17,435 nucleotides of DNA, from positions 1 to 17,435 of the forward strand of contig JALNQF010000668.1 in the NCBI GenBank assembly GCA_028456385.1, read 5' to 3'. This document shows positions 1 through 9,479 of this stretch, in pieces (within the stretch, counting starts at the first letter, position 1; each line of letters begins with the position of its first letter). The translations under genes and the position numbers were made by a program. The stretch is from Ophiosphaerella korrae. Taxonomy: Eukaryota; Ascomycota; Dothideomycetes; Pleosporales; Phaeosphaeriaceae. The notes under the pieces are model-generated. The model was not told the origin of the DNA. It did not search any database and saw only the letters and a list, made by a program, of their open reading frames with translations.

Positions 1-4
1 TAAG

Positions 5-26
5 TACTAGGTATATATACCTAGTA
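5..26. repeat. 22-bp perfect palindrome near the LTR outer end
   Basis: The sequence is self-complementary over 22 bp, centred on TATATA and flanked by CTAGG/CCTAG. An identical copy lies at 8509-8530 in the other LTR. It lies next to the 3' end (U5 side) of the LTR in the coding sense. It escaped mutation in both copies because it contains no CpA or TpG. Confidence 0.85.
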
Positions 27-67
27 GCTTACTAAGCGCTAACTAAAAGTAGAAAGGTAGTTAAATA

Positions 68-229
68 TTAGTAAGTTGTAAACTTACTAATATATTAGTA
101 AGTTTGCAATATTAGTAAGTTTGCGATGTTAGTAAGTTTACAATATTAGTAAGTTGTAAACTTACTAATATATTAGTAAGTTTATAATGTTAGTAAGTTT
201 GTAATGTTAGTAAGTTGTAAACTTACTAA
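68..229. repeat. Hairpin and direct-repeat array inside the 3' LTR
   Basis: Three identical imperfect palindromes lie at 68-90, 146-168 and 207-229. Each has 10-bp arms (TTAGTAAGTT / AACTTACTAA) around a GTA loop. Between them are direct repeats of one arm, TTAGTAAGTTT followed by GCAAT, GCGAT, ACAAT, ATAAT or GTAAT. The partner LTR keeps two hairpins, at 8606-8628 and 8667-8689. The array sits in the putative U3/R part and could be a protein-binding array or simply a slippage-prone repeat. Confidence 0.85.
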
Positions 230-272
230 TATTAGTACGAAAATAAGAGGTATAAGGGATAACTCCCTTACA

Positions 273-287
273 CGTCTCTCTCCTTTT
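273..287 (-). other. Polypurine tract of element 1
   Basis: Directly before the TG of the 3' LTR the minus strand reads AAAAGGAGAGAGACG, almost all purine. Position and composition fit the primer site for plus-strand DNA synthesis in LTR retrotransposons. It independently confirms that the element is coded on the minus strand and that 272 is an LTR boundary. Confidence 0.8.
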
Positions 288-900
288 AAAGAGTAAATTC
301 CTAGAGCTTAAAAAGGGCTCTAATTAACTAATAATACCTATTAGGTAGTAGTAGTAGTAGCTAGGGTTAAGGAGGTTAACTATTTTTAGAGTTAAAATCG
401 TTATTTATAGAGTATAGAGCTAAGGTTTTTACTAATTTTAGTATAAAATTAAGACCTACGCAACTTCTATATACAAAACGTGTTAACTACAAACCTTTTT
501 CTACTACTTTTACCCTACGCTAACAAAATTAAACCTAAAAGTGTTTGTATATAGTATAAGAGAAGGTAAAGTTAATACTACTAAGTAACTTAATAGCGCT
601 AGATCTCTATATAGGTACCTACTATAGATATAGGCTTTGCGATAAGTAGGTTTATTAATATAGGGGACCTAGTAAGCTTAATATTTACAAGTATTAGGAG
701 GTAGGTAGCGTAGAGTAGCTCTAGCTAGGAATTTAGTAGCTAGTCGTAAATTCTACGATAGTAAACTAAACCTACGCGTAACTAGTTATAAGGGAGCGTA
801 GTAGTCGTAGCTATAGTAGTAGGGTAGGCCCTAACCTAAAAAGAGTCTTACGCTTACTAGCTAAGGTAAACTATTCCTACTATTTTTACGCTGTAATTTA
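288..900. other. 3' untranslated part of element 1, no gene recognised
   Basis: This lies between the tandem repeats and the polypurine tract. I see no recognisable domain on either strand. It holds a short GTA microsatellite around 345-360 and rather more surviving GC and CpG than the coding part. It may be the 3' untranslated region of the element or the remnant of an unrecognised short frame. Confidence 0.5.
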
Positions 901-1303
901 GCTTTAGCTAGTAGTAAAGTTTTCTAATTACGCCTTAGAGGGCCTTTTTACGCCTACTAATAGCTAGAGTACCTTACTAGGTTATATCTTTATTAGGCTC
1001 TATTTTAGGTATATAGTTAGTATTTTAGGCTTCTCTAAGTAGTTCTAGTAAAAGTTAAAAGTAGTAATTACGCCTTATAAGGGCTTTTTTGCGCCTATTA
1101 ATAATTTTAGGCTTATCTAGATAGTTCTAGTAAGGGCTAAAGGTAGTAATTGCGCCTTAGAGGGGGCTTTTTTGTACCTATTAGTAGGTTAAGATACCTT
1201 AATAGGTTACGTCTTTATTAAGGCTTTATTTTTTAGGTATACGTAGAGTTAGTAGTTTAGCTTTCTCTAGGTAGTTCTAGTAAAAGTTAAAGGTAGCTTC
1301 GTG
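900..1303 (-). repeat. Imperfect tandem duplications downstream of the chromodomain
   Basis: A segment starting with ATTACGCCTTAGAGGGCC near 928 recurs as ATTGCGCCTTAGAGGGGGC near 1148, giving a unit of about 220 bp. Inside it, an 80-bp subunit is repeated head to tail at about 1028-1103 and 1110-1189. A partial version lies at 1258-1303, at the C-terminal end of the chromodomain. The repeats thus seem to be built from the chromodomain tail plus a short following sequence. Confidence 0.75.
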
Positions 1304-1440
1304 TTTTATAAATTCTTCTACTAGCTCCTATATAGGTTTATTATAGCTAGTCTAGTAGACTAGGTAGTACTATCTTACGTATTTTCTGCGCTCTTTAAAG
1401 CGTACGTCTAAGATAGCTTCTACTAAGTATTCTTTATATA
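1290..1440 (-). pseudogene. Chromodomain at the integrase C-terminus, element 1
   Basis: The minus strand reads YLVEAILDVRFKERRKY, then YLVY, and about 20 residues later ELVEEFIKHEATFNFY. This matches the start of a chromodomain (x-VE-x-ILD-x-R), the strand before the WxxY region, and the C-terminal helix. The Trp codons are now stops (TGG to TAG), as RIP predicts. Chromodomains fused to integrase define chromoviruses and are thought to bind modified histone H3 and guide insertion to heterochromatin. The domain sits right after the integrase C-terminal region in the expected order. It is non-functional here. Confidence 0.85.
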
Positions 1441-1479
1441 CGCTACTAGTTTCTTTATTAGTAATAATAATAGAGATTA

Positions 1480-2590
1480 GCTATAGTAGGTCTTAGTCTA
1501 GTAAGAGCTTCTAATCTCTAGGGCGTAAGAGTTTTAGAGAGAAGACTAGGAATACGCCTTTACTTAGTATTTCTTAGGGTAGTACTAGCTTATATACTCT
1601 ACTATTGTAGATAACTCTCTTAATAGAGTATAGGCCTACCTATTAGTAGTCTAATTTTAGGGTTAGCTAAGTAGTTCTCTAATTAGCTATACTAATATAG
1701 GCTTAGTTACTAACTTTATATACTAGTCTACTTTAGCAAGAGGTATTAGCTTAGGCTACTTACTCTTATTATACCTAGAGTATTTTTTCTTTAAGGTAGG
1801 CTACTAGGTTACTATAGGCGTTAAGTAGCTTGTTAGCTTATATACGTTAGTTATATTTAGCTAAGTTTAGTTAATCTTTATTGTTTTTACTAAGGTATAT
1901 ACTACTATAAGAGTAATACTCTAGATTTACGAGAAATAGAGTTATCTTAATAGATATATTAATAGTGTTATTTACTTAGAACTTAGCTACGTATAGCTAA
2001 GCTACCTAGTTATCTTACGTATAGTTAACGTATTACCTTAGAAAGATCTTTAGGGCTTAATTTGCTTACTTAGTTTAGCTATTAGTTTCTAAGTAGTACG
2101 TAGTTAAGAGCTTTTACGTAATATAGAGGCGTTTATATATATAGCGCTAAAATTAGCTAATAAAAGTTGTCCTTCTATTAGATATAATATTTATTAGGAC
2201 TCTATAAAGCTTAAAAATAGATATAAAATATTAGGTAGCTTCTTTAGGTTTTAGAGACTTATAGGGGAAGAAATAGCGTCTTTTTATAAGGTAGTAGTAA
2301 ATTACTAGGATATATTTATAAATCTAGCCGCTATTTTTACTAGTTAGTAAGGCTTAGATATAGTCTACTAAGATATTAGTCTAGGGTGTATAGGGAATTA
2401 GTATAGGTTAGAAGTAACTAAGTTTACTATCTTGTAAGTTCTTTATATAGTAGTAGATTAGGCATATATTATAAAATTACTTAATAGCTTAGAGTATCTT
2501 AAGCTAATAATAGTACTTGTATATTAGATATAACGTGCTATAAGGTCCTTTATAGCCTACTAACTAATAGTTATAGTATAAATTAAAGAT
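1480..2590 (-). pseudogene. Integrase of element 1, DDE triad destroyed
   Basis: The enzyme would insert the element's cDNA into the host genome. The N-terminal HHCC zinc-finger region lies near 2420-2570 (LVGYKGP..., later ICLIYYYIK), with His and Cys mostly changed to Tyr. In the catalytic core the first Asp survives (VDYI, codon 2363-2365). The second is Asn (ISNRRTTF, 2177-2179) and the Glu is Lys (in TTYYLETNS.TK.AN, 2069-2071). Spacing is 62 and then 36 codons, the D-x35-E rule. The C-terminal part ends YKLVLP...FLVFSLKLLRP, matching the 'HPVFHVSLL' end of gypsy integrases. It is followed by a chromodomain. Many stops are present, so it is dead. Confidence 0.9.
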
Positions 2591-3099
2591 TTAGTAGTAT
2601 AGATAGGCGTTTAGGGGGATATATAGACGCGTTTTATTAACCTAGAGGCGCCTTTCTTTCTTTAATCTAGTAAAGCTAATATTAGTATATAAGAAGTAGT
2701 ATCCTACTTTATAGAAGGCTTTTAATAGTTTTTATTATCTACTATCTATAGTAGTAAATATAGCTTAGGCTACGTAGTTTTCTAAGTATACTATATCTAG
2801 TAATTCTTCTATTAGGCGTAGGTTAACAATATATAGTAGGAGTTCTAGGTTTAGTTCTCTATTATAGGGTAGTAGAAAATCTTCTAGTAAGTTTACTAAT
2901 TTTAGTTTTATTCTTATAATGTAGTAAAAGTAGGCGTATACTATAGTAGCTTATTCTAGCGTAAATCTATTTAGCTTTTATAGGTCTGCGAGGCTTAGAG
3001 CGCAAATTACTATATCTAGCGTAGGTTTTACGCTTAAGGCTAGGACTTAAGAGCTTAGGATAATTTAGTTAGCTCCTAATACTTATAGATTAGAATTAT

Positions 3100-3600
3100 C
3101 TATAGAGTAGTCTTATAGTTAGTAGCTTAGGGCGTCTATAACCTCGTTTATATTACTAGGTGCGTATTTAATATAGAAATTAAATTAGGATAAGAATAAT
3201 AACTAGCGTGCCTAGTAGTAATTAAGCTTTTTAGTTATTATAAAGGTTTCTAAATTATAGTAGTCTATTATAACGCGGATTATATATAGACTACCTATAA
3301 GCTCTAGTTCCTATTCTTTAAATACTTAGATTATAGCTATAAGCTCTAGGTTGTAGATATTATAATTATATTCTACTAGGGTGTATTTTTTTAAAAAGAA
3401 GCTAACTAGCTATTAGATTCTATCTTAGTTTAGTTAGCTTATTACTCTACCTAAGGCCTACCTAGAGGCGTTAGTTTAGATATAGATTAGTTTTAAGGAG
3501 TTAAAGTAAAGTAAGACTACTCTTAGCTAGAAAGTAGCTTTTAGTTTATTAAAGGCGTCTATATATTCTTAGGTAATTGTAAAGAGCTTATACTAGGTTT
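3100..3600 (-). pseudogene. RNase H domain of element 1
   Basis: RNase H removes the RNA strand during reverse transcription. Minus-strand reading shows TNASR.ALG (DASxxAxG), then SFFLKKYTLVEYNYNIYNLELIAI (the Y-x-x-x-x-x-E-L-L-A-I block), IIDYYNLETFITTKKLN (TDHKNLxYF) and DALSY (DALSR). The order and spacing are those of Ty3/gypsy RNase H, directly after RT. His and Arg codons are changed to Tyr and several stops are present. Confidence 0.88.
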
Positions 3601-4440
3601 TTTAAAGGGGTAGCCTATCTCCTTTAGTAGGTTTAGTAATAACTTTAGACTTAATTAACTTAGTAAGTAGTAGGGTAAGGCTTAAGTAATCCTTAATAAA
3701 GCGCTAAAGGAATCTAGTATAGCCTAGAAAGGCTAGGACTTCTTTAGTAGTCCTTAGTATTTCCTACTTTTAAATAGCTTTAACTTTAGAGGAATCTATT
3801 ATAATTCTTTTGTTAGAGATAATTATACCTAAAAACTTAACTAAAGTAGTATAAAGGCTAGATTTTTTAAGATCTACGTAGAAGCCTTACTCTTTTAGTT
3901 GCGTAAGTACTTTATAAATATACTAGATATAGTTTATTTTATTATTAGAGTATATTAGAACGTTGTCTATATATATAGTATAGAAGTTATCTAAGTATTC
4001 TAGTAAGGCTAAGTTAATAGCGCGCTAGAAGGTAGCTAGTGCGTTAGTAAAGCTAAAGGGTACTACCTTGTAGGTATATATACTAAAGTAAGTAACGAAA
4101 GTAGTTAGCTATTCTAAATTTAGAGTAATACGTAAGTAGTAAAAGGCGTGTATTACGTTAAATTTAGAGAAAATTTTTACTTTATTTAGGTAGGCTAGTA
4201 TTTCTCTAAAGAATAGAATAGGGTACTAGTCTTTAATAGTAGATTCGTTTAGCTTATAGTAGTCTACGCAAACTTATAAGCTACTATCTAGTTTAGCTAG
4301 AATTAGTAGGTTATTCCTAGCTAGAGAGCTATATTTACTAATAAAGCCCTTACCTTCTATTTCTTAGATATATTTCTAGATTACTTTATCTTATTTTCTA
4401 GTAAAAAAGTAAGGTTTAGTGTCTAGGATTTTTGCGCTAG
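3600..4440 (-). pseudogene. Reverse transcriptase of element 1
   Basis: RT copies the element RNA into DNA. Minus-strand reading shows KYI.EIEGKGFIS, VCVDYYKLNESTIKD, FSKFNVIHAFYYLRI, VPFSFTNALATF, IYIDNVLIYS and FLGYTRFL.RFIKDY. These match the successive blocks of Ty3/gypsy RTs. The catalytic pair in block 5 (normally YxDD) reads IDN at about 3970-3985, so one catalytic Asp is lost (GAC to AAC). The first catalytic Asp is also Asn (KFNV for KLDV). The reading frame holds for several hundred codons with only substitutions and stops, so decay was by point mutation rather than by indels. Confidence 0.93.
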
Positions 4441-4799
4441 GCTTAAAAGTAATTTCTAGGTTAAATAGCCTATAAGAGAGAAGTTTCTTAGTAGCTTTCT
4501 TATTAAAACAAGGTATTAGGTCCTAATATAGTTAGAGTAGTTCTATAGATAAGATGTCCTTAAGCTCTACTATAAGTAGTAGCTTGTAAAATTACGCGTA
4601 ATCTACTTCTTTAGCTACCTTATAGTAGTGCGCTAGTAGTAGTATTCTATCTAAAGTAAGTACTATAAGCGTATATCTACTTCTTCTAGTAAAGGCTTTA
4701 ATTATATAATAACTAATAGTTTAAATATCTATTAATAAGTTCTATTTATACTTATTAGAGTGCCTACTTAGGGGCCCTATAAGAGTAGATAATAGTTTA

Positions 4800-5240
4800 A
4801 GCGCTAGCTTCTTTAAGGCTATAGTAGAGTAATATCTAGGCGCACTATAGTATACTACTAAGGAAATTTTATTAGTTGTCTAGTAGTGTTGTTAGTAGTA
4901 AATATTAGAGAATAATAACGTTCTATTATAGTAGTTAGGTTTAATAGTATAGGCCTTACGCTATAAAAATCCTAAAATAAAGTTAAATTAGCCTATATTT
5001 TTAATAATATAAGTAGAGGTCTATTTAATATACGCGCTTACTTATAAGTAGAACTTAACTTAATACGTAATAGACTTAGATAGAGAACTATTATATCCTT
5101 TATAGATAATAAGTTAAGGTAGCTAGATAGTTTATAATTTTATAGTCTTTTAGGTAAATTTTTATTAAATAAAGTTTATATTAGCTCTATTATTAGCTAA
5201 GGTTCTAGCTATATAGAGTACTATAGGGTCTTTACCTAAG
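4800..5240 (-). pseudogene. Protease region of element 1
   Basis: Upstream of RT the minus strand reads ARTLANNRANINFI, which resembles the aspartic-protease active site of gypsy elements (A-x-x-DSGA-x-x-NFI) with D to N and G to R changes. About 100 codons follow before the RT linker. The position between gag and RT is the expected one. The remaining protease motifs are weak, so the boundaries are approximate. Confidence 0.6.
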
Positions 5241-5599
5241 AAGCTAGTAAATAAGAATTAGTTTAGCTTAGCTTCTATTAGATTAGTTAGTAGTTTCTTG
5301 TACTAAACTATCTATATTCTATAGGTAAGTATATAGGATATAGCTATACTAGAGGTTATACTTTAGTAGTTAATTATACTCTTCTAGTTTATATAATCTC
5401 TAGGTTAAGGCTTTAAGCCTAGAGAACGTTGTTTTCTAGATCATAGTCTAAGTTAGGCTTTAGTTCTAGCTCTATATCTAGTTAGGAGTTATATTTAAAG
5501 AATTAGTCCTCTATTTCTATATCTATTTTAGAGTCTATTACTATATAGGCGGCTATATAGTAGTTTATAGTATTAGTAAGTATCTTAAATCTAGTAGCT

Positions 5600-6660
5600 T
5601 TTGTTTATTTATAAGTAGTATAGTCTAGCTTCTTAACGCTTATCTTTCTATAGCCTTAGTATAAAATTATTTTAGAGTTTTTAGTTTTAATTATAGTAGC
5701 CTTTTTACTAGTTAGGTATATTCCTCTAAATATACCTTCTAGCTATAGTTAATAGTATTTTAGTTCTTGTAAGATTATAGCTAGTTCTTCCTTAAAGTTT
5801 TATATCTACGCTCTTAGTTTAGCTCTTATAGGCGCTAGGGTACAAAGCTAGGTTTACCTAGGGCTTATATCTAGGTTGTAATTATTTACTTTATTTTCTA
5901 ATATTAAGATTATCTTTTAAAAATTAGCGGGGCTATTATAGATACTAGGGGCGGTGCTAGTAGCCTCTCTAAGCTAGGGTTATAGCTTTTTTCAAAGGTA
6001 GATATTATATAGCTATAGGTTCTATTGTAGTTTAAGGCTAATATTATTAAATTTAGAGAGGAATTTAGCTTATACTAACTAGGTAGTTTTGTAGATTAGT
6101 TAATCTAGTCTAAATTTAGCTATTTCTAAGGTTTTATAACGTACTTCTCTTAATCTTACTACGTCTATATTACTAAATTAGTAAAAAAGTGCAAAGAAAT
6201 ATATAAATTCTTCTTAGTATAAGTAGGTAACACTATTTAGGATAGTAAGGTATAGGTAGGCTAATCCTATATAGTAGCGTATAATAATGTTAGCTTAGGT
6301 TTATAAGCTAATATATTTTTTTCTATTAGTAATAAAGTAATTATATATAGACTAAATAAAGAATATAACGTCTATAAGGCGTCTTATACTTAAAAATTAT
6401 AGAGGTTTTATAGAGTAGTCTTCTTATTCTTTATACTAGTAAAAATTAAAGGCTAGCTCTTAGATACTAGTTAAGAAAAGAGTTAGGGTAAACTCTTCTC
6501 TATTAAAGATATAGCGGCCTACTACTAGTACTTAGGGTTTAAACTCTCTTTTAAAGAAGCTAGGTTACTAGCCTTATAGTAAGATCTTAGTATAAAGTAG
6601 TTCTATATCTTTCTACGCTAGTATATTAAAGTTAAAAGTTTCTAGCTTAGTTTATTTAGC
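5600..6660 (-). pseudogene. Gag capsid and zinc-knuckle-like region, element 1
   Basis: The minus strand shows a capsid-like stretch (EEFIYFFALFY, then VVRLREVRYKTLEIAKF, then QLIYKTTQLV with stops read as Gln) near 6010-6230. It resembles the W-x-x-F...F and L-x-x-L-x-Q...Y/L pattern of retrotransposon Gag. Closer to protease, 5620-5661 reads Y-x-G-Y-R-K-I-S-V-K-K-L-D-Y. This keeps the C-x2-C-x4-x-x4-C spacing of a zinc knuckle with Cys as Tyr, but Val stands at the His position, so the call is tentative. Gag would form the virus-like particle. Confidence 0.6.
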
Positions 6661-8240
6661 TATTAGGTCTTCTTAGTAAATTACTACTTTACGTAAGTAG
6701 TTATATTTTACTATAGCTTCTTCTTATAGAGCTTTATACTAAGTAGCTCTTTAGCTTAAAGTATTATATTACTCTATAATATAGTTATAGTCTAGTAGTA
6801 ATTATACTAGGCGTTTATAGAGTTAAGCTAATTAGTTATCTTATTAAGAGAGTTATTTATCTACTTTACTTACCTTAGCTATAAGCTTTTAGTTTTATTT
6901 ATTTACTATATTAATTACGTCTTATATCTATGTATTTGCAACTACTAAGTATAATACTATTCTAGCTAGGGTAAACTCTCTAAGAGATAAGTAATTACTA
7001 GGTTTATTATTCTTAATTCCCTAGTATAAAGTTAGTAATAGGGTGTAAAACAAGGGTTAGAGCTTAGTAAACTTAGTAAGTAATTTCTTAAGTTTATCTT
7101 AAGATATAAAGACTATTCTTAGTAGTAGGTTTTTGTTAATTATAGTGTTTAATAGTAAGTTATCTCTTAGCTCTTCTAGGTTCTTAAGCTTAGGTGTAGG
7201 CTAGAGTAATAATACTTAGCTAACGTTTAGTTAGGCGTCTTTAATTAAGTTGTTTAATATAGTCTAGTTGTTAAAAGGGACCTTAGTAACTAGTCTATAC
7301 CTTAGGGGGCTACCTTAGTTAAAGGAAGTAAAGTCTATATCTAAGTTAAATTCTTTTACAATAAGTTAGTTAGGAGTAGCTAAGTCTATTATAGAGCTAT
7401 TAGCTAGGAAGGCGCTTAGTACTTATTAGGGAATTATATTAGGTTAGAAATTAAGTTTACTAGGTAGTCTTAGCTAAATAAAGGATTTAGGGTCTATTAC
7501 CTATTTTCTTTTATCTTTTTATAAAGAGTTTTTAAGATATTATTAGAAGTTACTTAGCACTTTTTTTATTAGAGTAGTTAGTGTAGTAAGTCTCTAAGTC
7601 TATTTTTCTAGGGACTTAGTTCTAGCGCGTATTTTATAGATTTTTTATAGTATAGTAGCTTTAGAGTATTCTCTTAGTTTCTTACTACATCTATAGTCTA
7701 CTATTTAGAGTGTATCTTTATCTTATAAGTACACTTAGTTTAAGTAATAAAGAGGTTATAAGCTAGTATTATTTTAGTTTAAGAGGCTAGCTTTTAAAGG
7801 GATAGAAGATTTTTTATATAACTAAGTTATAGTATAATAAGCTAAGTTATAGTAGTTATATACTATATTAGTACGTTTAGCTATTAGTTTGTAGAGATTT
7901 AGATCTTTAGCGCTAGCTAGTAAAGGTTTTAGTAGGGTCTAGGGCACTTTATTACTTAGTTTTTGTAAATTAAGCGCTAGTAATTTACGTAAGTTTAAGG
8001 GTCTTTTCCTTCCCTAGCGCTACTACTTAGGTTTAATACTTAGTGTAAGCACACTCTTACTTAAGTATATATAGTAAGTGTAAGCTAAAGCTTTATAACC
8101 TATAAAGTAGTTAAACTACTCTTCTTTAGTATATATTTCTTTTTAGAACGTTAGCGCTAGTACTAGTAAAAAGGGAGCGCTAGAAACCTTAACTAGAACT
8201 ATAATATAGTAAACTCAAGGGGCTACCTAGCGCGCTATAG
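6660..8240 (-). pseudogene. Long N-terminal region of gag or extra ORF, element 1
   Basis: I do not recognise a family here. The minus strand is clearly former coding sequence. Examples are LASAKDLNLYKLIAKRTNIVY near 7860-7930 and ELRDNLLLNTIINKN, FYTLLLTLY and LSLREFTLARIVLYLVVANT between 6900 and 7200. Composition is Leu/Lys/Ser-rich without clear membrane segments. It adds about 1.5 kb upstream of the capsid-like part, which is unusual for fungal gypsy elements. It could be an extended Gag N-terminus or a separate first ORF. No start codon can be fixed, since ATG codons are largely lost. Confidence 0.5.
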
Positions 8241-8485
8241 CTAAGGTAGGATCTAATTCCTAGTAGTATAGTTCTTTTTAGCTAGCTAGGCTTAATTAAG
8301 AGTTAGCTATAATTAGCTATCTTATAGTAACTCTAGTATAAGTAAGAAAGCTACTAGCGTAGTTCTAGGTTATAGAGAGGCCTATAGAAGTAAAATATTT
8401 ATAGAGATCTACTTTTATATAAAGTAGACTTTATGTAAGATAACTTAATAAAGTAGTTTTAACAATTAACTAAAAAGAATAAATA

Positions 8486-8504
8486 GTAGATAAAGCTATC
8501 TAAG
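8486..8504 (-). other. Possible primer-binding site of element 1
   Basis: This follows the 5' LTR in the coding sense. The minus strand reads CTTAGATAGCTTTATCTAC, in which TAG at 8502-8500 could be a mutated TGG, the usual start of a tRNA-complementary site. I cannot name the tRNA, and the LTR edge is uncertain by a few bases. Confidence 0.25.
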
Positions 8505-8732
8505 TAAGTACTAGGTATATATACCTAGTAGCTTACTAAGCGCTAACTAAAAGTAAAAAAGTAGTTAAATATTAGTAAGTTTGTAATATTACTAAGTTTG
8601 CGATATTAGTAAGTTATAAACTTACTAATATATTAGTAAGTTTGTAATGTTAGTAAGTTTACAATATTAGTAAGTTGTAAACTTACTAATATTAGTACAA
8701 AAATAAGAGGTATAAAGGATAACTCTTTTATA
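8505..8732 (-). repeat. 5' LTR of element 1 (228 bp)
   Basis: Second copy of the terminal repeat, upstream of gag in the minus-strand sense, so it would have held the promoter. It aligns with 1-272, with one hairpin block missing and scattered C/T and G/A differences. The TG start seen in the left copy reads TA here, as RIP would cause. The boundary at 8505 is set only by where the left copy meets the window edge. Confidence 0.88.
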
Positions 8733-9042
8733 AACTATCTTATTATTTTTGTTTAGAACTAGTCCTATAAATAATAGGCTAAAATAAATACGAGTTACTC
8801 TAATAACTATAAGCTAGTCTCTTATAAGAGTATCTAGAAAAACACCTAGTATAGCTAGATATACTTACGTTTTTATAAAGCTACTAAGGTAAAGTTAGAG
8901 CTTATTTTTAGTTAGATTTAAAAGTTCTATTTTTTAATATATAAAGATCTTTTTCTAAGTAGCTTTTAGAGTAATAGGTAGCTTAGTTTCTTAAGTTTAC
9001 TTAACTAGAGACCTAGATTTAGAGTATAATAGGGCTCCTAGT
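8733..9042. other. Flank between element 1 and copy A, nothing recognised
   Basis: About 310 bp outside the 5' LTR of element 1 and before the LTR of copy A. It has the same TpA-rich RIP composition. I see no domain, repeat or RNA gene on either strand. The five bases next to element 1 (8733-8737, AACTA) would be one half of its target-site duplication if the matching half lies left of the window. Confidence 0.5.
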
Positions 9043-9227
9043 TATTAACTATCTAAAGCCTTAAAAGGGGGAGTTTAGTAAATTAAAAGCTAATAACTAA
9101 GAGACGTATTATAATTAGATAATAAGCTATAAATAAGAAATAATTTCTAATAGAAGATACTAAAGTATTATTATTCTTAGTTAAAGATTAGATTACTAAT
9201 ACTATTCTAATAATATATATTACTACT
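9043..9227 (-). repeat. 3' LTR of copy A (about 185 bp)
   Basis: Aligned with the 181-bp LTR of copy B (11246-11426), for example GATTACTAATACTATTCTAA against AATTACTAATACTACCCTAA. The terminal TG and CA of B appear here as TA and CT, so both ends are placed by alignment. Ends are accurate to a few bases. Confidence 0.65.
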
Positions 9228-9479
9228 AACTATATACTTAGTACTTTCTTAGTACTTTATTACTTTAATATTTTAGATTTTATAAAGTTATAAGGCTAGC
9301 TTTATAGCTTTATAGTTACTAAGAATATAAAGTTATAAAGTTATTACGTATTTCTTTTATAATTAACTTCTTAATTAAGTATATTATCTTTTAAGTTATA
9401 TATATTGTTATTTTCTAATATAAAGCTAATTATTTCTATCTAGTTTTCTTTTATTACTACTATAATACAATCTACTCTT
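9228..9479. other. Copy A, LTR-proximal untranslated stretch
   Basis: Very AT-rich sequence with ATAAAGTTATA-like short repeats. It aligns with 11427-11690 of copy B except for about 25 bp of indels. No polypurine tract as clear as that of element 1 is seen next to the LTR. Confidence 0.5.

Larger units (their letters stand above)
1..272 (-). repeat. 3' LTR of element 1 (272 bp seen)
   Basis: This matches 8505-8732 almost base for base at both ends. On the minus strand it starts TGTAAGGGAG (position 272 downward), the canonical TG of an LTR, and it runs to the window edge, where the minus strand reads ..ACTTA (a possible CA-to-TA end). It contains three copies of a 23-nt hairpin and several direct 17-nt repeats. 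It is 44 bp longer than its partner because the partner has lost one hairpin/repeat block. The outer boundary may lie left of position 1. Confidence 0.9.
1..8732 (-). mobile_element. Element 1: near-complete RIP-degraded Ty3/gypsy chromovirus
   Basis: An LTR retrotransposon whose coding strand is the minus strand. The same sequence occurs at both ends (1-272 and 8505-8732), starting TG on the minus strand at the left copy, with a purine-rich tract next to the left copy. Reading the minus strand, the order is long gag, protease, RT, RNase H, integrase, chromodomain, 3' LTR, which is the Ty3/gypsy order. All coding parts carry many stops and Cys-to-Tyr, Asp-to-Asn or Glu-to-Lys changes that fit C-to-T and G-to-A mutation. 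The element is therefore non-autonomous. The length of about 8.7 kb is greater than the 5.5-7.5 kb usual for fungal gypsy elements, mostly because of the region upstream of protease. The left LTR begins at the window edge, so its outer end and the target-site duplication cannot be verified. Confidence 0.9.

Noticed and set aside
68..229. CRISPR-like array of short repeats with spacers
   Set aside because: The 'spacers' are themselves near-identical variants, the block is duplicated as part of an LTR, and the surrounding sequence is a fungal retrotransposon.
345..360. GTA microsatellite as a meaningful repeat
   Set aside because: Only about five units in TpA-rich DNA; expected by chance and slippage.
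8041..8060. GTGTAAGCACACTCTTAC as a possible operator palindrome
   Set aside because: Symmetry is short and imperfect, and it lies inside former gag coding sequence.
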